This document shows, piece by piece, positions 26,911 through 35,049 of a stretch of 35,049 nt of DNA. The notes below the pieces were generated by a model. The model saw nothing but the letters and a program-made list of their open reading frames with translations, did no database searches and was not told the origin of the DNA. The position numbers and the translations under genes are program-made. Position 1 is the first letter of the stretch. Every line of letters starts with the position of its first letter. This stretch comes from Lachnospiraceae bacterium (GTDB lineage: Bacteria > Bacillota > Clostridia > Lachnospirales > Lachnospiraceae), in the NCBI GenBank assembly GCA_028693705.1, contig JAQUUX010000034.1, forward strand, positions 1-35,049, written 5' to 3'.

Positions 26911-28557
26911 ATGTATCAATATGTGTTATTCGATTTAGATGGGACGTTGACAGATCCTAAGGAAGGAATCACCAGGTGTGTGCAGTACGGCCTACACAAA
27001 ATGGGAATAGAAGAGCCGGATCTGGACAAATTGGAGCCTTTTATCGGTCCGCCATTAACGGACAGTTATATGGAGTTTTACGGGCTGTCAAAAGAGGAAG
27101 CGCTTCAGGCAGTAGAACATTACAGAGAACGTTTTCGGGAGAAGGGAATGTTTGAAAACTTTGTATATCCAGGCGTTCCACATATGTTAAAAAAACTAAA
27201 AAAAGCGGGTATAATGCTGGCTTTGGCATCCAGTAAACCGGAAGAATTTGTAAAGATAATTCTTGAGCATTTTGATTTGGAAGATTATTTTTCGGTTATT
27301 GTTGGCAGCAATATGGATGGAACCAGATGTAAGAAGGAAGAAGTAGTGGAAGAAGCATTAAAACGCTTACAAATGGTATCCCAGGAGAAAAAAGGTAAGG
27401 GTAAAAAAAGCAAACAGGAAGAGAACATCGCATTTACCTATGAAAATACAGCGATGGTAGGAGACCGTCGGTTTGATGTGGAAGGAGCAAAAGAACATGG
27501 TGTAACCGGAGTAGCGGTTACTTATGGTTATGCGCCGGAAGGGGAATTGGAAGAGGCAAAAGCTGATTTTGTGGTCGAAAGTGTGACAGAGCTGGAACGC
27601 CTTTTGCTTAGAGGTTATACCGGAAAAGATCCTGATCTGGGAGAAGCGGATAACCGGGAAAAGATTTTACAGTGGAAACATCATATCTGTTCCGTACCGG
27701 AGGCAGTGGTTGGAGCTTTGGTGTATGGTATATCTTTTGAGTTAGCAGCTCTGGTTTTGAATAGATTTTTACCGGTGCTCTCATCAGCCCAGAGTTCAGG
27801 CCTGGCTATGCTTATAGGTATGATTCCGGCATATTGGTGGATCAGACGTAATGTACCGGGATTTTTACCTGTTCTAAGCGGATATTGCAGGTCGTTGCAG
27901 GTTTCTTACTGGAATTGGAAGAGGGCAGAAGAATATGTCAGGCTTCGGGAAGCCGGTAGGATCGTATTACTGATATTGTTTATGGCATCGCTTTCACTGT
28001 CACTGAATTTATTCTTTGCCAAAACAGGTATCACAGCATCAAGTGCTGATTATCAGCAGGTTATGGTATCTCAATTTGGGGAAACATTTATAGTTGGCGT
28101 GATTCTATACGGTGTGATCGCCCCCGTTGCAGAGGAACTGGTATTTAGAGGACTTTTAAGTCGTTCACTTTATACGGCATTTCGAAAGAATGTGGTTCGA
28201 CAGGAACGTACGACCGAAGATGACTGCGGTGAAATGACAGAACCTTTTACTCCAAAACTGGCAGCAGCTATTGCATCGGCAGCTCTGTTTGGTCTATATC
28301 ATGGAAATTCTGTACAATTCTTATATGCATTTATGCTGGGAATCGTGCTTGGATGCTTTTATCTGCAAAGTGGCGATATTAAAACTTCAATACTGTTACA
28401 TGCTACTGCAAATCTGGTAATATTCGGATTATCTTTTACAAAATTAGGTGTAGAGTTTATCTCATGGCCTGTTTGCTTAGGTATGGCAATATTATCCGGA
28501 ATTTGCTTTTTACTGATACAAAAGTGTTTTAAAACAGACTATATGAATAGAAAATAG
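26911..28557 (+). CDS. HAD phosphatase fused to a CPBP (CAAX-type) membrane protease
   Basis: A 548-residue protein with two unrelated parts. Residues 1-230 form a phosphoglycolate-phosphatase-like HAD domain: FDLDGTLTDP (Asp8, Asp10), then ALASSKPEE, and MVGDRRFDVEGAKEHG. Residues 260-545 are a polytopic CPBP protease domain. Its motifs are EELVFRG (Glu408, Glu409, Arg413), FGLYHGN (His464) and LLHATAN (His497, Asn501), the expected metal-binding residues. Both domains look complete. CPBP proteases cleave or modify membrane-linked peptides; no partner gene is visible here. The frame is continuous, with no internal ribosome binding site obvious at the junction. The gene is 12 bp after addA, in the same apparent operon. 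Confidence 0.9.
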   Translation: MYQYVLFDLDGTLTDPKEGITRCVQYGLHKMGIEEPDLDKLEPFIGPPLTDSYMEFYGLSKEEALQAVEHYRERFREKGMFENFVYPGVPHMLKKLKKAGIMLALASSKPEEFVKIILEHFDLEDYFSVIVGSNMDGTRCKKEEVVEEALKRLQMVSQEKKGKGKKSKQEENIAFTYENTAMVGDRRFDVEGAKEHGVTGVAVTYGYAPEGELEEAKADFVVESVTELERLLLRGYTGKDPDLGEADNREKILQWKHHICSVPEAVVGALVYGISFELAALVLNRFLPVLSSAQSSGLAMLIGMIPAYWWIRRNVPGFLPVLSGYCRSLQVSYWNWKRAEEYVRLREAGRIVLLILFMASLSLSLNLFFAKTGITASSADYQQVMVSQFGETFIVGVILYGVIAPVAEELVFRGLLSRSLYTAFRKNVVRQERTTEDDCGEMTEPFTPKLAAAIASAALFGLYHGNSVQFLYAFMLGIVLGCFYLQSGDIKTSILLHATANLVIFGLSFTKLGVEFISWPVCLGMAILSGICFLLIQKCFKTDYMNRK

Positions 28558-28592
28558 ACACAACATAAAAACAATTTCGGAACAAAAACATA

Positions 28593-28615
28593 AATTGTCA
28601 AATAATCAGACAATT
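28593..28615 (+). promoter_or_regulatory. Interrupted dyad near -62 of gltB (possible LysR-type activator site)
   Basis: AATTGTC (28593-28599) and GACAATT (28609-28615) are perfect complements separated by 9 bp. The centre lies about 62 bp before the predicted transcription start. LysR-type activators, including GltC on gltAB, bind near -65. The protein is not identified. Confidence 0.55.
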
Positions 28616-28630
28616 CATGAAAAAAAGTTA

Positions 28631-28659
28631 TTTACAAACCTTTTCGTTGGGTGTATATT
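28631..28659 (+). promoter_or_regulatory. gltB promoter
   Basis: TTTACA (28631-28636) and TATATT (28654-28659) are exactly 17 bp apart. The predicted start of transcription is near 28666, only about 5 bp before the strong hairpin at 28671. Confidence 0.7.
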
Positions 28660-28670
28660 GGCATCATAAC

Positions 28671-28712
28671 GGACGCAAAGGGGCGGCAACAAGCCCTTCT
28701 TGCGTCCTTTTT
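28671..28712 (+). terminator. Leader hairpin with T-tract (attenuator or upstream terminator)
   Basis: GGACGCAA (28671-28678) pairs with TTGCGTCC (28700-28707). The stem extends inward with AGGGGC/GCCCTT (one wobble and one bulged C) around the 8-nt loop GGCAACAA. TTTTT follows. TTGCGT recurs at 28711-28716 and could pair with the same 5' arm, giving an alternative fold. It lies in the gltB 5' UTR. Confidence 0.75.
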
Positions 28713-28778
28713 GCGTTGTGTTTTGTGAGACACAAATGTGTGTTCATAGGATTTAGGAGTTCGAAAGGAGATAAAGCA

Positions 28779-31700
28779 ATGTTTGATGCAAAATGCAGTA
28801 TGCCGGAAGCACCGTTATATCGAAAGGAATTTGAGCACGATAACTGTGGTATCGGTGCCTGCGTCAATATTAAAGGAAAAAAGAGCAGGGAAACCGTAGA
28901 GAATGCACTTAAAATCGTTGAAAATCTGGAACACAGAGCCGGTAAGGATGCGGAAGGCATGACTGGTGATGGTGTTGGTATTATGACCCAGATTCCACAT
29001 AAATTTTTTCAGAAGGTTACCAAACCTCTGGGTATCCAGATTGGAAAGGACAGGGAATACGGCGTTGGTATGTTCTTCTTCCATCAGGAGGAATTAAAGA
29101 GAAACCAGTCCAAGAAAATGTTCGAGATCATAGCACAGAAAAACGGTCTGGAATTTCTGGGGTGGAGAGAAGTACCCTGTAAATCAGAGGTATTGGGACA
29201 TAAGGCTGTAGAATGTATGCCATGCATTATGCAGGCTTTTATTAAGAAACCTGCAGGAGTGGAAGCTGGTTTGGATTTTGACCGTAAATTATATGTAGTC
29301 AGAAGAATCTTTGAACAGTCAGCAGAGAATACCTATGTGGTTTCTTTATCCAGTAGAACTATCATTTATAAAGGTATGTTCCTGGTAGGACAGTTGAGAA
29401 CTTTCTTTACGGATCTGCAGGATCCTGATTTTGAATCTGCAATTGCCATGGTACATTCCAGATTCTCTACCAATACAAATCCAAGCTGGGAGCGTGCACA
29501 TCCATATCGTTTCCTGGTACATAACGGAGAGATCAATACCATTAAAGGAAATGCAGATAAAATGCTGGCACGTGAGGAAAACATGGAATCTGAAAAGCTT
29601 CATGGTGTTTTACAGGATGTGCTTCCGGTTATCTCCGCTTCCGGTTCCGATTCCGCAATGCTTGATAATGCACTGGAATTTCTGGTAATGAGCGGCATGG
29701 AATTACCACTTGCCGTTATGATTACCATTCCGGAGCCATGGGCAAATAACAAAACCATGAGCCAGAAAAAGAAAGACTTTTATCAATATTATGCAACTAT
29801 GATGGAGCCATGGGATGGTCCTGCTTCTATATTATTTACGGATGGAGATGTAATGGGTGCTGTTCTGGATCGTAACGGACTGCGTCCTTCCCGTTATATG
29901 ATTACGGATGATGATACATTAATCCTGTCTTCAGAGGTTGGTGTGTTAGACATTGATCCTTCTAAGATTCTGGTAAAGGAAAGATTACATCCCGGAAAAA
30001 TGCTGTTAGTGGATACTATTCAGGGAAGAGTTATCGATGATGATGAAGTAAAAGAGCGTTATGCTTCCAAACAGCCGTATGGTGAATGGCTGGATAATTA
30101 TCTGGTGGAACTGAAAAATCTGAAAATTCCAAATATTCGTGTGCCGGAATTTACCTATGAAGAACGCCAGAAGATGCAGAAGGCATTTGGCTATACATAT
30201 GAGGAATTAAAGCAGGCGATTCTGCCAATGGCAAAGAATGGTTCCGAAGCCATTGCAGCCATGGGTGTAGATACACCTTTACCGGTATTGGGTAAGACCT
30301 ATCATCCGTTATTTGATTCCTTTAAACAGATGTTTGCACAGGTTACTAACCCTCCTATTGACGCTATTCGAGAAGAAGTGGTTACTTCTACCACAACATA
30401 TATTGGTAAAGATGGAAATCTGCTGGAAGAAAGACCGGAAAATTGTACCATGTTAAAGGTCAACAATCCGATTTTGACCAATACTGATTTACTGAAAATC
30501 AAGAATATGAAAAAAGATGGCTTCAAGGTTGAAGTGGTTCCTATTACATATTACAAAAATACCAGTCTGGAAAAAGCGATTGATCACTTATTCGTAGAAG
30601 TGGATCGTGCTTACAGAGATGGCGTAAATGTATTGATTCTGTCTGATCGAGGAGTGGATGAAAACCATGTAGCGATTCCTTCTTTGCTTGCCGTGTCTGC
30701 ATTACAGCAGCATCTGGTAGTAACCAAGAAGGGTACTTCTGTAGCTATGATCCTGGAATCAGCAGAGCCTAGAGAAGTACATCATTTTGCAACTCTGATC
30801 GGTTATGGTGCATGTGCAATCAATCCATATCTGGCGCAGGAGTCTATTAAGGAACTGATCGACAATCATATGCTGGATAAAGATTATCATGCAGCAGTAG
30901 ATGATTATAACAAAGCAATATTAAGCGGTATTGTAAAAATTGCTTCTAAAATGGGTATTTCCACAATCCAGTCCTATCACGGATCGAAGATATTTGAAGC
31001 TGTTGGTATAGATAAAACTGTAATTGATAAATACTTCACAGGTACGGTAAGCCGTGTGGGCGGTATTACGTTAAAGGATATTGAACATCAGGTAGATGCC
31101 ATGCATTCCAGAGCATTTGATCCGTTGGAGCTGGGGGCAGACCTTTCTCTGGACAGCTTAGGACATCATAAGATGAGAAGTGGTGCAGATGAACATCTGT
31201 ACAATCCGGCTACGATCCATATGCTTCAGGAATCTACGAAACGCGGTGACTATGGTATGTTCCAGCAATATACCGCTATGGTAAATGATGAAAATTCCGT
31301 TAAGAACCTGAGAGGTCTTTTGGAATTTAGGTATCCGGAAAAGGCAATTCCATTGGAAGAAGTAGAAAGCGTTGAGAAGATTGTAACCCGTTTTAAAACA
31401 GGTGCGATGTCTTATGGTTCTATTTCCAAGGAAGCACATGAAACACTGGCAGTTGCCATGAACAGACTACATGGTAAATCCAATACCGGTGAAGGCGGTG
31501 AGGAAGATGATCGTCTGACTGTAGGACCGGATGGACTTAACAGATGTTCTGCTATTAAGCAGGTAGCTTCGGGACGTTTTGGTGTAACCAGTAAGTATCT
31601 GGTAAGCGCACAGGAGATCCAGATTAAGATGGCGCAGGGGGCAAAGCCTGGTGAAGGAGGACATTTACCGGCCGGAAAGGTATATCCATGGATAGCTAAG

Positions 31701-33329
31701 ACCAGACATTCCACACCGGGTGTGGCACTGATTTCGCCACCACCACATCACGATATTTATTCTATCGAAGATCTGGCACAGTTGATTTATGACTTAAAGA
31801 ATGCTAACAGAGCAGCTAATATTTCTGTTAAATTAGTGTCTGAATCAGGAGTAGGAACAGTTGCAGCAGGTGTTGCCAAAGCAGGAGCACAGGTTATCCT
31901 CATCTCCGGTTATGATGGCGGTACCGGTGCGGCACCGAAAAACTCTATCCACAATGCAGGGCTTCCGTGGGAACTTGGACTTGCTGAGACTCATCAGACT
32001 CTGATTATGAATGGACTTCGTAATAAAGTCAGAATCGAAACAGACGGTAAACTGATGAGCGGCAGAGATGTTGCTATCGCTTCTATTCTGGGAGCTGAGG
32101 AGTTCGGTTTTGCAACAGCACCACTGGTAACCATGGGCTGCGTTATGATGAGAGTTTGTAACTTAGATACCTGCCCTGTTGGTGTGGCAACACAGAATCC
32201 GGAGCTTCGTAAGAATTTCAAAGGAAAACCGGAGTATGTTGAGAATTTCATGCGATTCATTGCTGAAGAACTTCGTGAATACATGGCAAAATTAGGTGTT
32301 CGTACCGTGGATGAACTGGTAGGACGTACTGATTTATTACAGAAAAAGAAAAATCTGACTGAAGAGCAGCAAAAGATTGATCTTTCTATGATTCTTGCTA
32401 ATCCTTATGAGGGTAGTAACGAGAAATTCATCTTTGATCCGAAAAAGGTATATGACTTCAAGCTGGAAAATACCCTGGATGAGAAGGTTCTGTTAAAACA
32501 GATGGAAAAAGCCATTGATTCCAATCAAAAACGCAGCATAGAGGTAGATGTAAAGAATACAGACCGTGCCTTTGGTACGATTCTGGGATCTGAAATTACC
32601 AAAAAACTGGGTGAAAAAGTACCTGAGGATACTTACCGTGTTCTGTGTAACGGTGCCGGTGGACAGAGCTTTGGCGCATTTATTCCACAGGGATTAACGC
32701 TTGAACTGGTAGGCGATTCCAATGACTATTTCGGTAAAGGCTTGTCCGGCGGTAAGCTGATCGTATATCCGCCAAAAGGATCTCATTTTAAACAGGATGA
32801 AAACATTATCATTGGTAATGTAGCACTGTATGGTGCAACTAGCGGTAAGGCATTTATCAATGGTGTAGCAGGAGAACGTTTCTGTGTTCGTAATTCCGGA
32901 GCCAGCGCCGTAGTTGAAGGTGTGGGTGATCATGGCTGTGAATATATGACAGGTGGACGTGCCGTTATTCTGGGACAGGTTGGCAAGAACTTCGCAGCAG
33001 GTATGAGTGGCGGAATTGCCTATGTATTAGATGAAGAAAACGATTTGTACACCAAGATCAATAAAGAAATGGTTTCTTCCTATGAGATTACATCCAAGTA
33101 TGATGTGCAGGAATTAAAGGATATGATAAAGGAACATGTATCCTATACCAATTCCGAAAAGGGTAAATTGATACTGACACACTTTGGAGAGTATCTGCCG
33201 AAATTCAAGAAAATCATTCCACATGATTATGAGACCATGCTGCGTTTGATTGTACAGATGGAAGAAAAGGGACTGAGTGCAGAGCAGGCGCAGATTGAGG
33301 CGTTTTATGCGAATAAAGCGGCAAAATAA
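28779..33329 (+). CDS. gltB: Glutamate synthase large subunit
   Basis: Makes two glutamates from glutamine and 2-oxoglutarate, using electrons from GltD. I choose the ATG at 28779 (1516 residues). It follows AAAGGAG (28764-28770) and gives a 22-residue propeptide ending before Cys23 (EHDNCGIGA), the class II amidotransferase nucleophile. A longer frame from 28617 would run through the promoter and hairpin. The glutaminase domain (about 23-430), central domain, FMN barrel (about 870-1190) and C-terminal beta-helix with GXGXG repeats follow. Cys1121, Cys1127 and Cys1132 fit the 3Fe-4S site. The length is normal for bacterial GltB. Confidence 0.97.
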   Translation: MFDAKCSMPEAPLYRKEFEHDNCGIGACVNIKGKKSRETVENALKIVENLEHRAGKDAEGMTGDGVGIMTQIPHKFFQKVTKPLGIQIGKDREYGVGMFFFHQEELKRNQSKKMFEIIAQKNGLEFLGWREVPCKSEVLGHKAVECMPCIMQAFIKKPAGVEAGLDFDRKLYVVRRIFEQSAENTYVVSLSSRTIIYKGMFLVGQLRTFFTDLQDPDFESAIAMVHSRFSTNTNPSWERAHPYRFLVHNGEINTIKGNADKMLAREENMESEKLHGVLQDVLPVISASGSDSAMLDNALEFLVMSGMELPLAVMITIPEPWANNKTMSQKKKDFYQYYATMMEPWDGPASILFTDGDVMGAVLDRNGLRPSRYMITDDDTLILSSEVGVLDIDPSKILVKERLHPGKMLLVDTIQGRVIDDDEVKERYASKQPYGEWLDNYLVELKNLKIPNIRVPEFTYEERQKMQKAFGYTYEELKQAILPMAKNGSEAIAAMGVDTPLPVLGKTYHPLFDSFKQMFAQVTNPPIDAIREEVVTSTTTYIGKDGNLLEERPENCTMLKVNNPILTNTDLLKIKNMKKDGFKVEVVPITYYKNTSLEKAIDHLFVEVDRAYRDGVNVLILSDRGVDENHVAIPSLLAVSALQQHLVVTKKGTSVAMILESAEPREVHHFATLIGYGACAINPYLAQESIKELIDNHMLDKDYHAAVDDYNKAILSGIVKIASKMGISTIQSYHGSKIFEAVGIDKTVIDKYFTGTVSRVGGITLKDIEHQVDAMHSRAFDPLELGADLSLDSLGHHKMRSGADEHLYNPATIHMLQESTKRGDYGMFQQYTAMVNDENSVKNLRGLLEFRYPEKAIPLEEVESVEKIVTRFKTGAMSYGSISKEAHETLAVAMNRLHGKSNTGEGGEEDDRLTVGPDGLNRCSAIKQVASGRFGVTSKYLVSAQEIQIKMAQGAKPGEGGHLPAGKVYPWIAKTRHSTPGVALISPPPHHDIYSIEDLAQLIYDLKNANRAANISVKLVSESGVGTVAAGVAKAGAQVILISGYDGGTGAAPKNSIHNAGLPWELGLAETHQTLIMNGLRNKVRIETDGKLMSGRDVAIASILGAEEFGFATAPLVTMGCVMMRVCNLDTCPVGVATQNPELRKNFKGKPEYVENFMRFIAEELREYMAKLGVRTVDELVGRTDLLQKKKNLTEEQQKIDLSMILANPYEGSNEKFIFDPKKVYDFKLENTLDEKVLLKQMEKAIDSNQKRSIEVDVKNTDRAFGTILGSEITKKLGEKVPEDTYRVLCNGAGGQSFGAFIPQGLTLELVGDSNDYFGKGLSGGKLIVYPPKGSHFKQDENIIIGNVALYGATSGKAFINGVAGERFCVRNSGASAVVEGVGDHGCEYMTGGRAVILGQVGKNFAAGMSGGIAYVLDEENDLYTKINKEMVSSYEITSKYDVQELKDMIKEHVSYTNSEKGKLILTHFGEYLPKFKKIIPHDYETMLRLIVQMEEKGLSAEQAQIEAFYANKAAK

Positions 33330-33343
33330 ATTGTGAGAGTCAA

Positions 33344-33386
33344 TCCAGGTGAAGAAGTGTCTGCTCGCGGGACGCTCACACCTGGA
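33344..33386 (+). ncRNA. Folded element in the gltB-gltD gap (candidate cis-acting RNA)
   Basis: TCCAGGTG (33344-33351) and CACCTGGA (33379-33386) form a perfect 8-bp outer stem. After a small internal loop, AGTGTCT (33356-33362) pairs with GGACGCT (33370-33376) with two wobbles, closing on GCTCGCG. No T-run follows, so it is not an ordinary terminator. It may set the gltB:gltD ratio by mRNA processing or stability. The name as RNA is an inference. Confidence 0.5.
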
Positions 33387-33428
33387 CGTAAATGCAGCGG
33401 TACATTTTAGTATGGAGGATATAAAGAC

Positions 33429-34922
33429 ATGGGAAAACCAACGGGATTTATGGATTATGAGAGAAAGGTTTCCAGGGAAGCCGCGCCTAAGGATAGAATT
33501 AAAAATTTTGATGAGTTCCATGAGCATCTGACTATGGAAGAACAGCAGTTACAGGGTGCCAGATGTATGGAATGCGGTGTTCCGTACTGTCAGTACGGTA
33601 TGATGATAAACGGAATGGCTTCCGGGTGTCCGTTACACAACCTGGTACCGGAATGGAATGATCTGGTATATACGGGAAACTGGCAGCAGGCATATAACCG
33701 ATTGAAGAAGACAAACAGTTTTCCGGAATTTACTTCCAGGGTTTGTCCTGCACTTTGTGAGGCAGCCTGTACCTGTGGCTTAAACGGAGAACCGGTTTCC
33801 ACTAAAGAAAACGAATATGCCATTATTGAACGGGCCTATGAAGAAGGTTATGCAGCAGCGAAACCACCTAAGACACGTACCGGTAAAAAAGTAGCCGTTA
33901 TTGGCAGCGGTCCTTCCGGCCTGGCAGTGGCAGATCAGCTGAACAAAAGAGGACATCTGGTTACTGTTTTTGAAAGAGCTGATCGCGCAGGCGGACTTTT
34001 GATGTACGGTATTCCGAATATGAAATTGGATAAGGCAATAGTAGAACGTAAAATCAATGTTATGAAAGAGGAAGGTGTTATCTTCCAGACCGGCGTTGAT
34101 GTGGGAAAAGATATTAAAGTCGATAAGCTGAAAAAAGAATTTGACCGTATCGTTCTGGCGTGTGGTGCTGCCAATCCGAGAGATATTAAGGCTGATGGCA
34201 GAGATGCAAAGGGGATTTATTTTGCAGTGGACTTCTTAAAAGCAAATACCAAAAGCTTATTGGATTCCAATTTACAGGATGGAAATTATGTAAACTGTAA
34301 AGGCAAAAATGTAGTAATCATTGGTGGTGGTGATACAGGTAACGACTGTGTGGGAACAGCGATCAGACATGGCTGTAAATCAGTAACACAGCTGGAGATG
34401 ATGCCAAAAGCACCGGATAGCCGTGCTGAGAATAACCCATGGCCGGAATGGCCTAAGGTATGCAAAACAGATTACGGCCAGCAGGAAGCCATTGCAGTAT
34501 TCGGACATGATCCTCGTATCTATGAGAGTACGGTAAAAGAATTCATCAAAGATAAAAATGGTAATCTGAAGGGTGTCAAAATTGTAAAACTGAACTGGGT
34601 AAAAGATGAGGCAACCGGCAGAATGAAGATGGAAGAACTTGCAGGCAGTGAACAGGTACTGGATGCAGAAATCGTTCTGATCGCAGCCGGATTCCTGGGA
34701 AGCCAGAAATATGTAACAGACGCCTTTAAGGTTGAGGTAAATGAGAGAACTAATGTAAAGACTACTCCGGGCGAGTATCGTACTTCTGTGGACAATATAT
34801 TTGTAGCAGGCGATATGCACAGAGGTCAGTCGCTGGTGGTATGGGCTATCAGAGAAGGCAGAGAAGCCGCCAGGGCTGTGGACGAGAGTTTGATGGGGTA
34901 TACGAATCTGATGGTGCAGTAG
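33429..34922 (+). CDS. gltD: Glutamate synthase small subunit
   Basis: A 497-residue FAD protein that takes electrons from NADPH and passes them to GltB. Cysteine groups for two 4Fe-4S clusters are present: Cys46, Cys49, Cys54, Cys67 (CMECGVPYC, then GCPLHN) and Cys106, Cys110, Cys114 (CPALCEAAC). The FAD site is IGSGPSG (158-164), and the NADPH site is IIGGGDTGNDC in the second half. The C-terminal GDMHRGQSLVVWAIREGR is typical. The ribosome binding site GGAGG precedes the ATG. It lies 99 bp after gltB, with a folded element between them. Confidence 0.97.
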   Translation: MGKPTGFMDYERKVSREAAPKDRIKNFDEFHEHLTMEEQQLQGARCMECGVPYCQYGMMINGMASGCPLHNLVPEWNDLVYTGNWQQAYNRLKKTNSFPEFTSRVCPALCEAACTCGLNGEPVSTKENEYAIIERAYEEGYAAAKPPKTRTGKKVAVIGSGPSGLAVADQLNKRGHLVTVFERADRAGGLLMYGIPNMKLDKAIVERKINVMKEEGVIFQTGVDVGKDIKVDKLKKEFDRIVLACGAANPRDIKADGRDAKGIYFAVDFLKANTKSLLDSNLQDGNYVNCKGKNVVIIGGGDTGNDCVGTAIRHGCKSVTQLEMMPKAPDSRAENNPWPEWPKVCKTDYGQQEAIAVFGHDPRIYESTVKEFIKDKNGNLKGVKIVKLNWVKDEATGRMKMEELAGSEQVLDAEIVLIAAGFLGSQKYVTDAFKVEVNERTNVKTTPGEYRTSVDNIFVAGDMHRGQSLVVWAIREGREAARAVDESLMGYTNLMVQ

Positions 34923-35049
34923 TAAACTGTAGTTTAAAGGAATAAAGATTGATGTAAGGGACGGTTCAGCCGTGTATCATATGCTCACAAGCCCGTTCTC
35001 ACTACGGTAAACACGTAGCTGTACATAAGTTCGCACAAGACGCGAACTA
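34923..35049 (+). other. Non-coding stretch after gltD with three short hairpins
   Basis: No gene is visible. Short stems are ACGG-TTCAG-CCGT (34961-34973), CTACG/CGTAG (35002-35006 with 35014-35018) and AGTTCGC/GCGAACT (35028-35034 with 35042-35048). An alternative pairing joins GGACGG (34959-34964) with CCGTTC (34993-34998). The last hairpin could be the stem of a terminator whose T-run is outside the window, or the whole may be a structured RNA. Confidence 0.4.

Noticed and set aside
28670-28712. Resemblance of the gltB leader to a c-di-GMP-I riboswitch (GGACGCAAAG)
   Set aside because: Only this short string matches. The receptor loop and second stem of that riboswitch are missing, and the segment is fully used in the simple hairpin.
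28617-28778. Longer gltB frame with an upstream start
   Set aside because: This part spans the promoter, the leader hairpin and its T-tract, has no ribosome binding site, and would put 76 residues before the catalytic cysteine. The ATG at 28779 has a good ribosome binding site and gives a normal 22-residue propeptide.
33349-33531. Short plus-strand frame between gltB and gltD
   Set aside because: It overlaps gltD in another frame, has no ribosome binding site, and the folded element explains the gap better.

Overview
This 35-kb window looks like ordinary chromosome from a Lachnospiraceae-type Firmicute (class Clostridia). That placement is inferred from protein style, not from a search. It rests on a Clostridia-type separate IMP cyclohydrolase beside a one-domain AICAR formyltransferase, AddAB rather than RecBCD, purine-rich Gram-positive ribosome binding sites, and moderately AT-rich DNA. 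I see no phage, plasmid, CRISPR, rRNA or tRNA genes. The only mobile-type sequence is the 3' end of an Rpn/PDDEXK-type putative transposase at the left edge.

Left third (1-12,069): the Rpn-type fragment; a small two-helix membrane protein with its own promoter; guaB (IMP dehydrogenase) with a promoter and a strong terminator; then a closely spaced run of a GGDEF-EAL protein, an archaeal-type IMP cyclohydrolase (PurO family), an AICAR formyltransferase lacking the usual cyclohydrolase half, and a DHH/DHHA1 phosphoesterase with an unusual C-terminal extension. This run joins the last steps to IMP, the first step to GMP (guaB next door), and proteins that could make, cleave and recycle cyclic dinucleotides. 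A polytopic membrane protein and glnS follow.

Middle (12,070-18,900): a DUF2225-type zinc-ribbon protein, a MocR-type GntR/aminotransferase regulator, a convergent membrane-anchored acidic protein with internal 45-bp repeats, a TetR-family regulator, a second large polytopic membrane protein and a uracil/xanthine-type NCS2 permease. Several terminators and inverted repeats separate these units.

Right half (18,900-35,049): an apparent operon of a Cof-type HAD phosphatase, addB, addA and a HAD phosphatase fused to a CPBP (CAAX-type) membrane protease. Then come gltB and gltD, the two glutamate synthase subunits. The gltB 5' region is the richest regulatory stretch: a dyad near -62, a well-spaced promoter, and a strong hairpin with a T-tract that begins almost at the predicted transcription start. 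A folded element lies between gltB and gltD, and more hairpins follow gltD at the window end.

No wholly new multi-gene system is evident. The items most worth a second look are the gltB/gltD RNA structures, the terminator-promoter-RBS nesting before the Cof-type gene, the c-di-GMP/purine operon, the C-terminal modules of the DHH protein, and the HAD-CPBP fusion.
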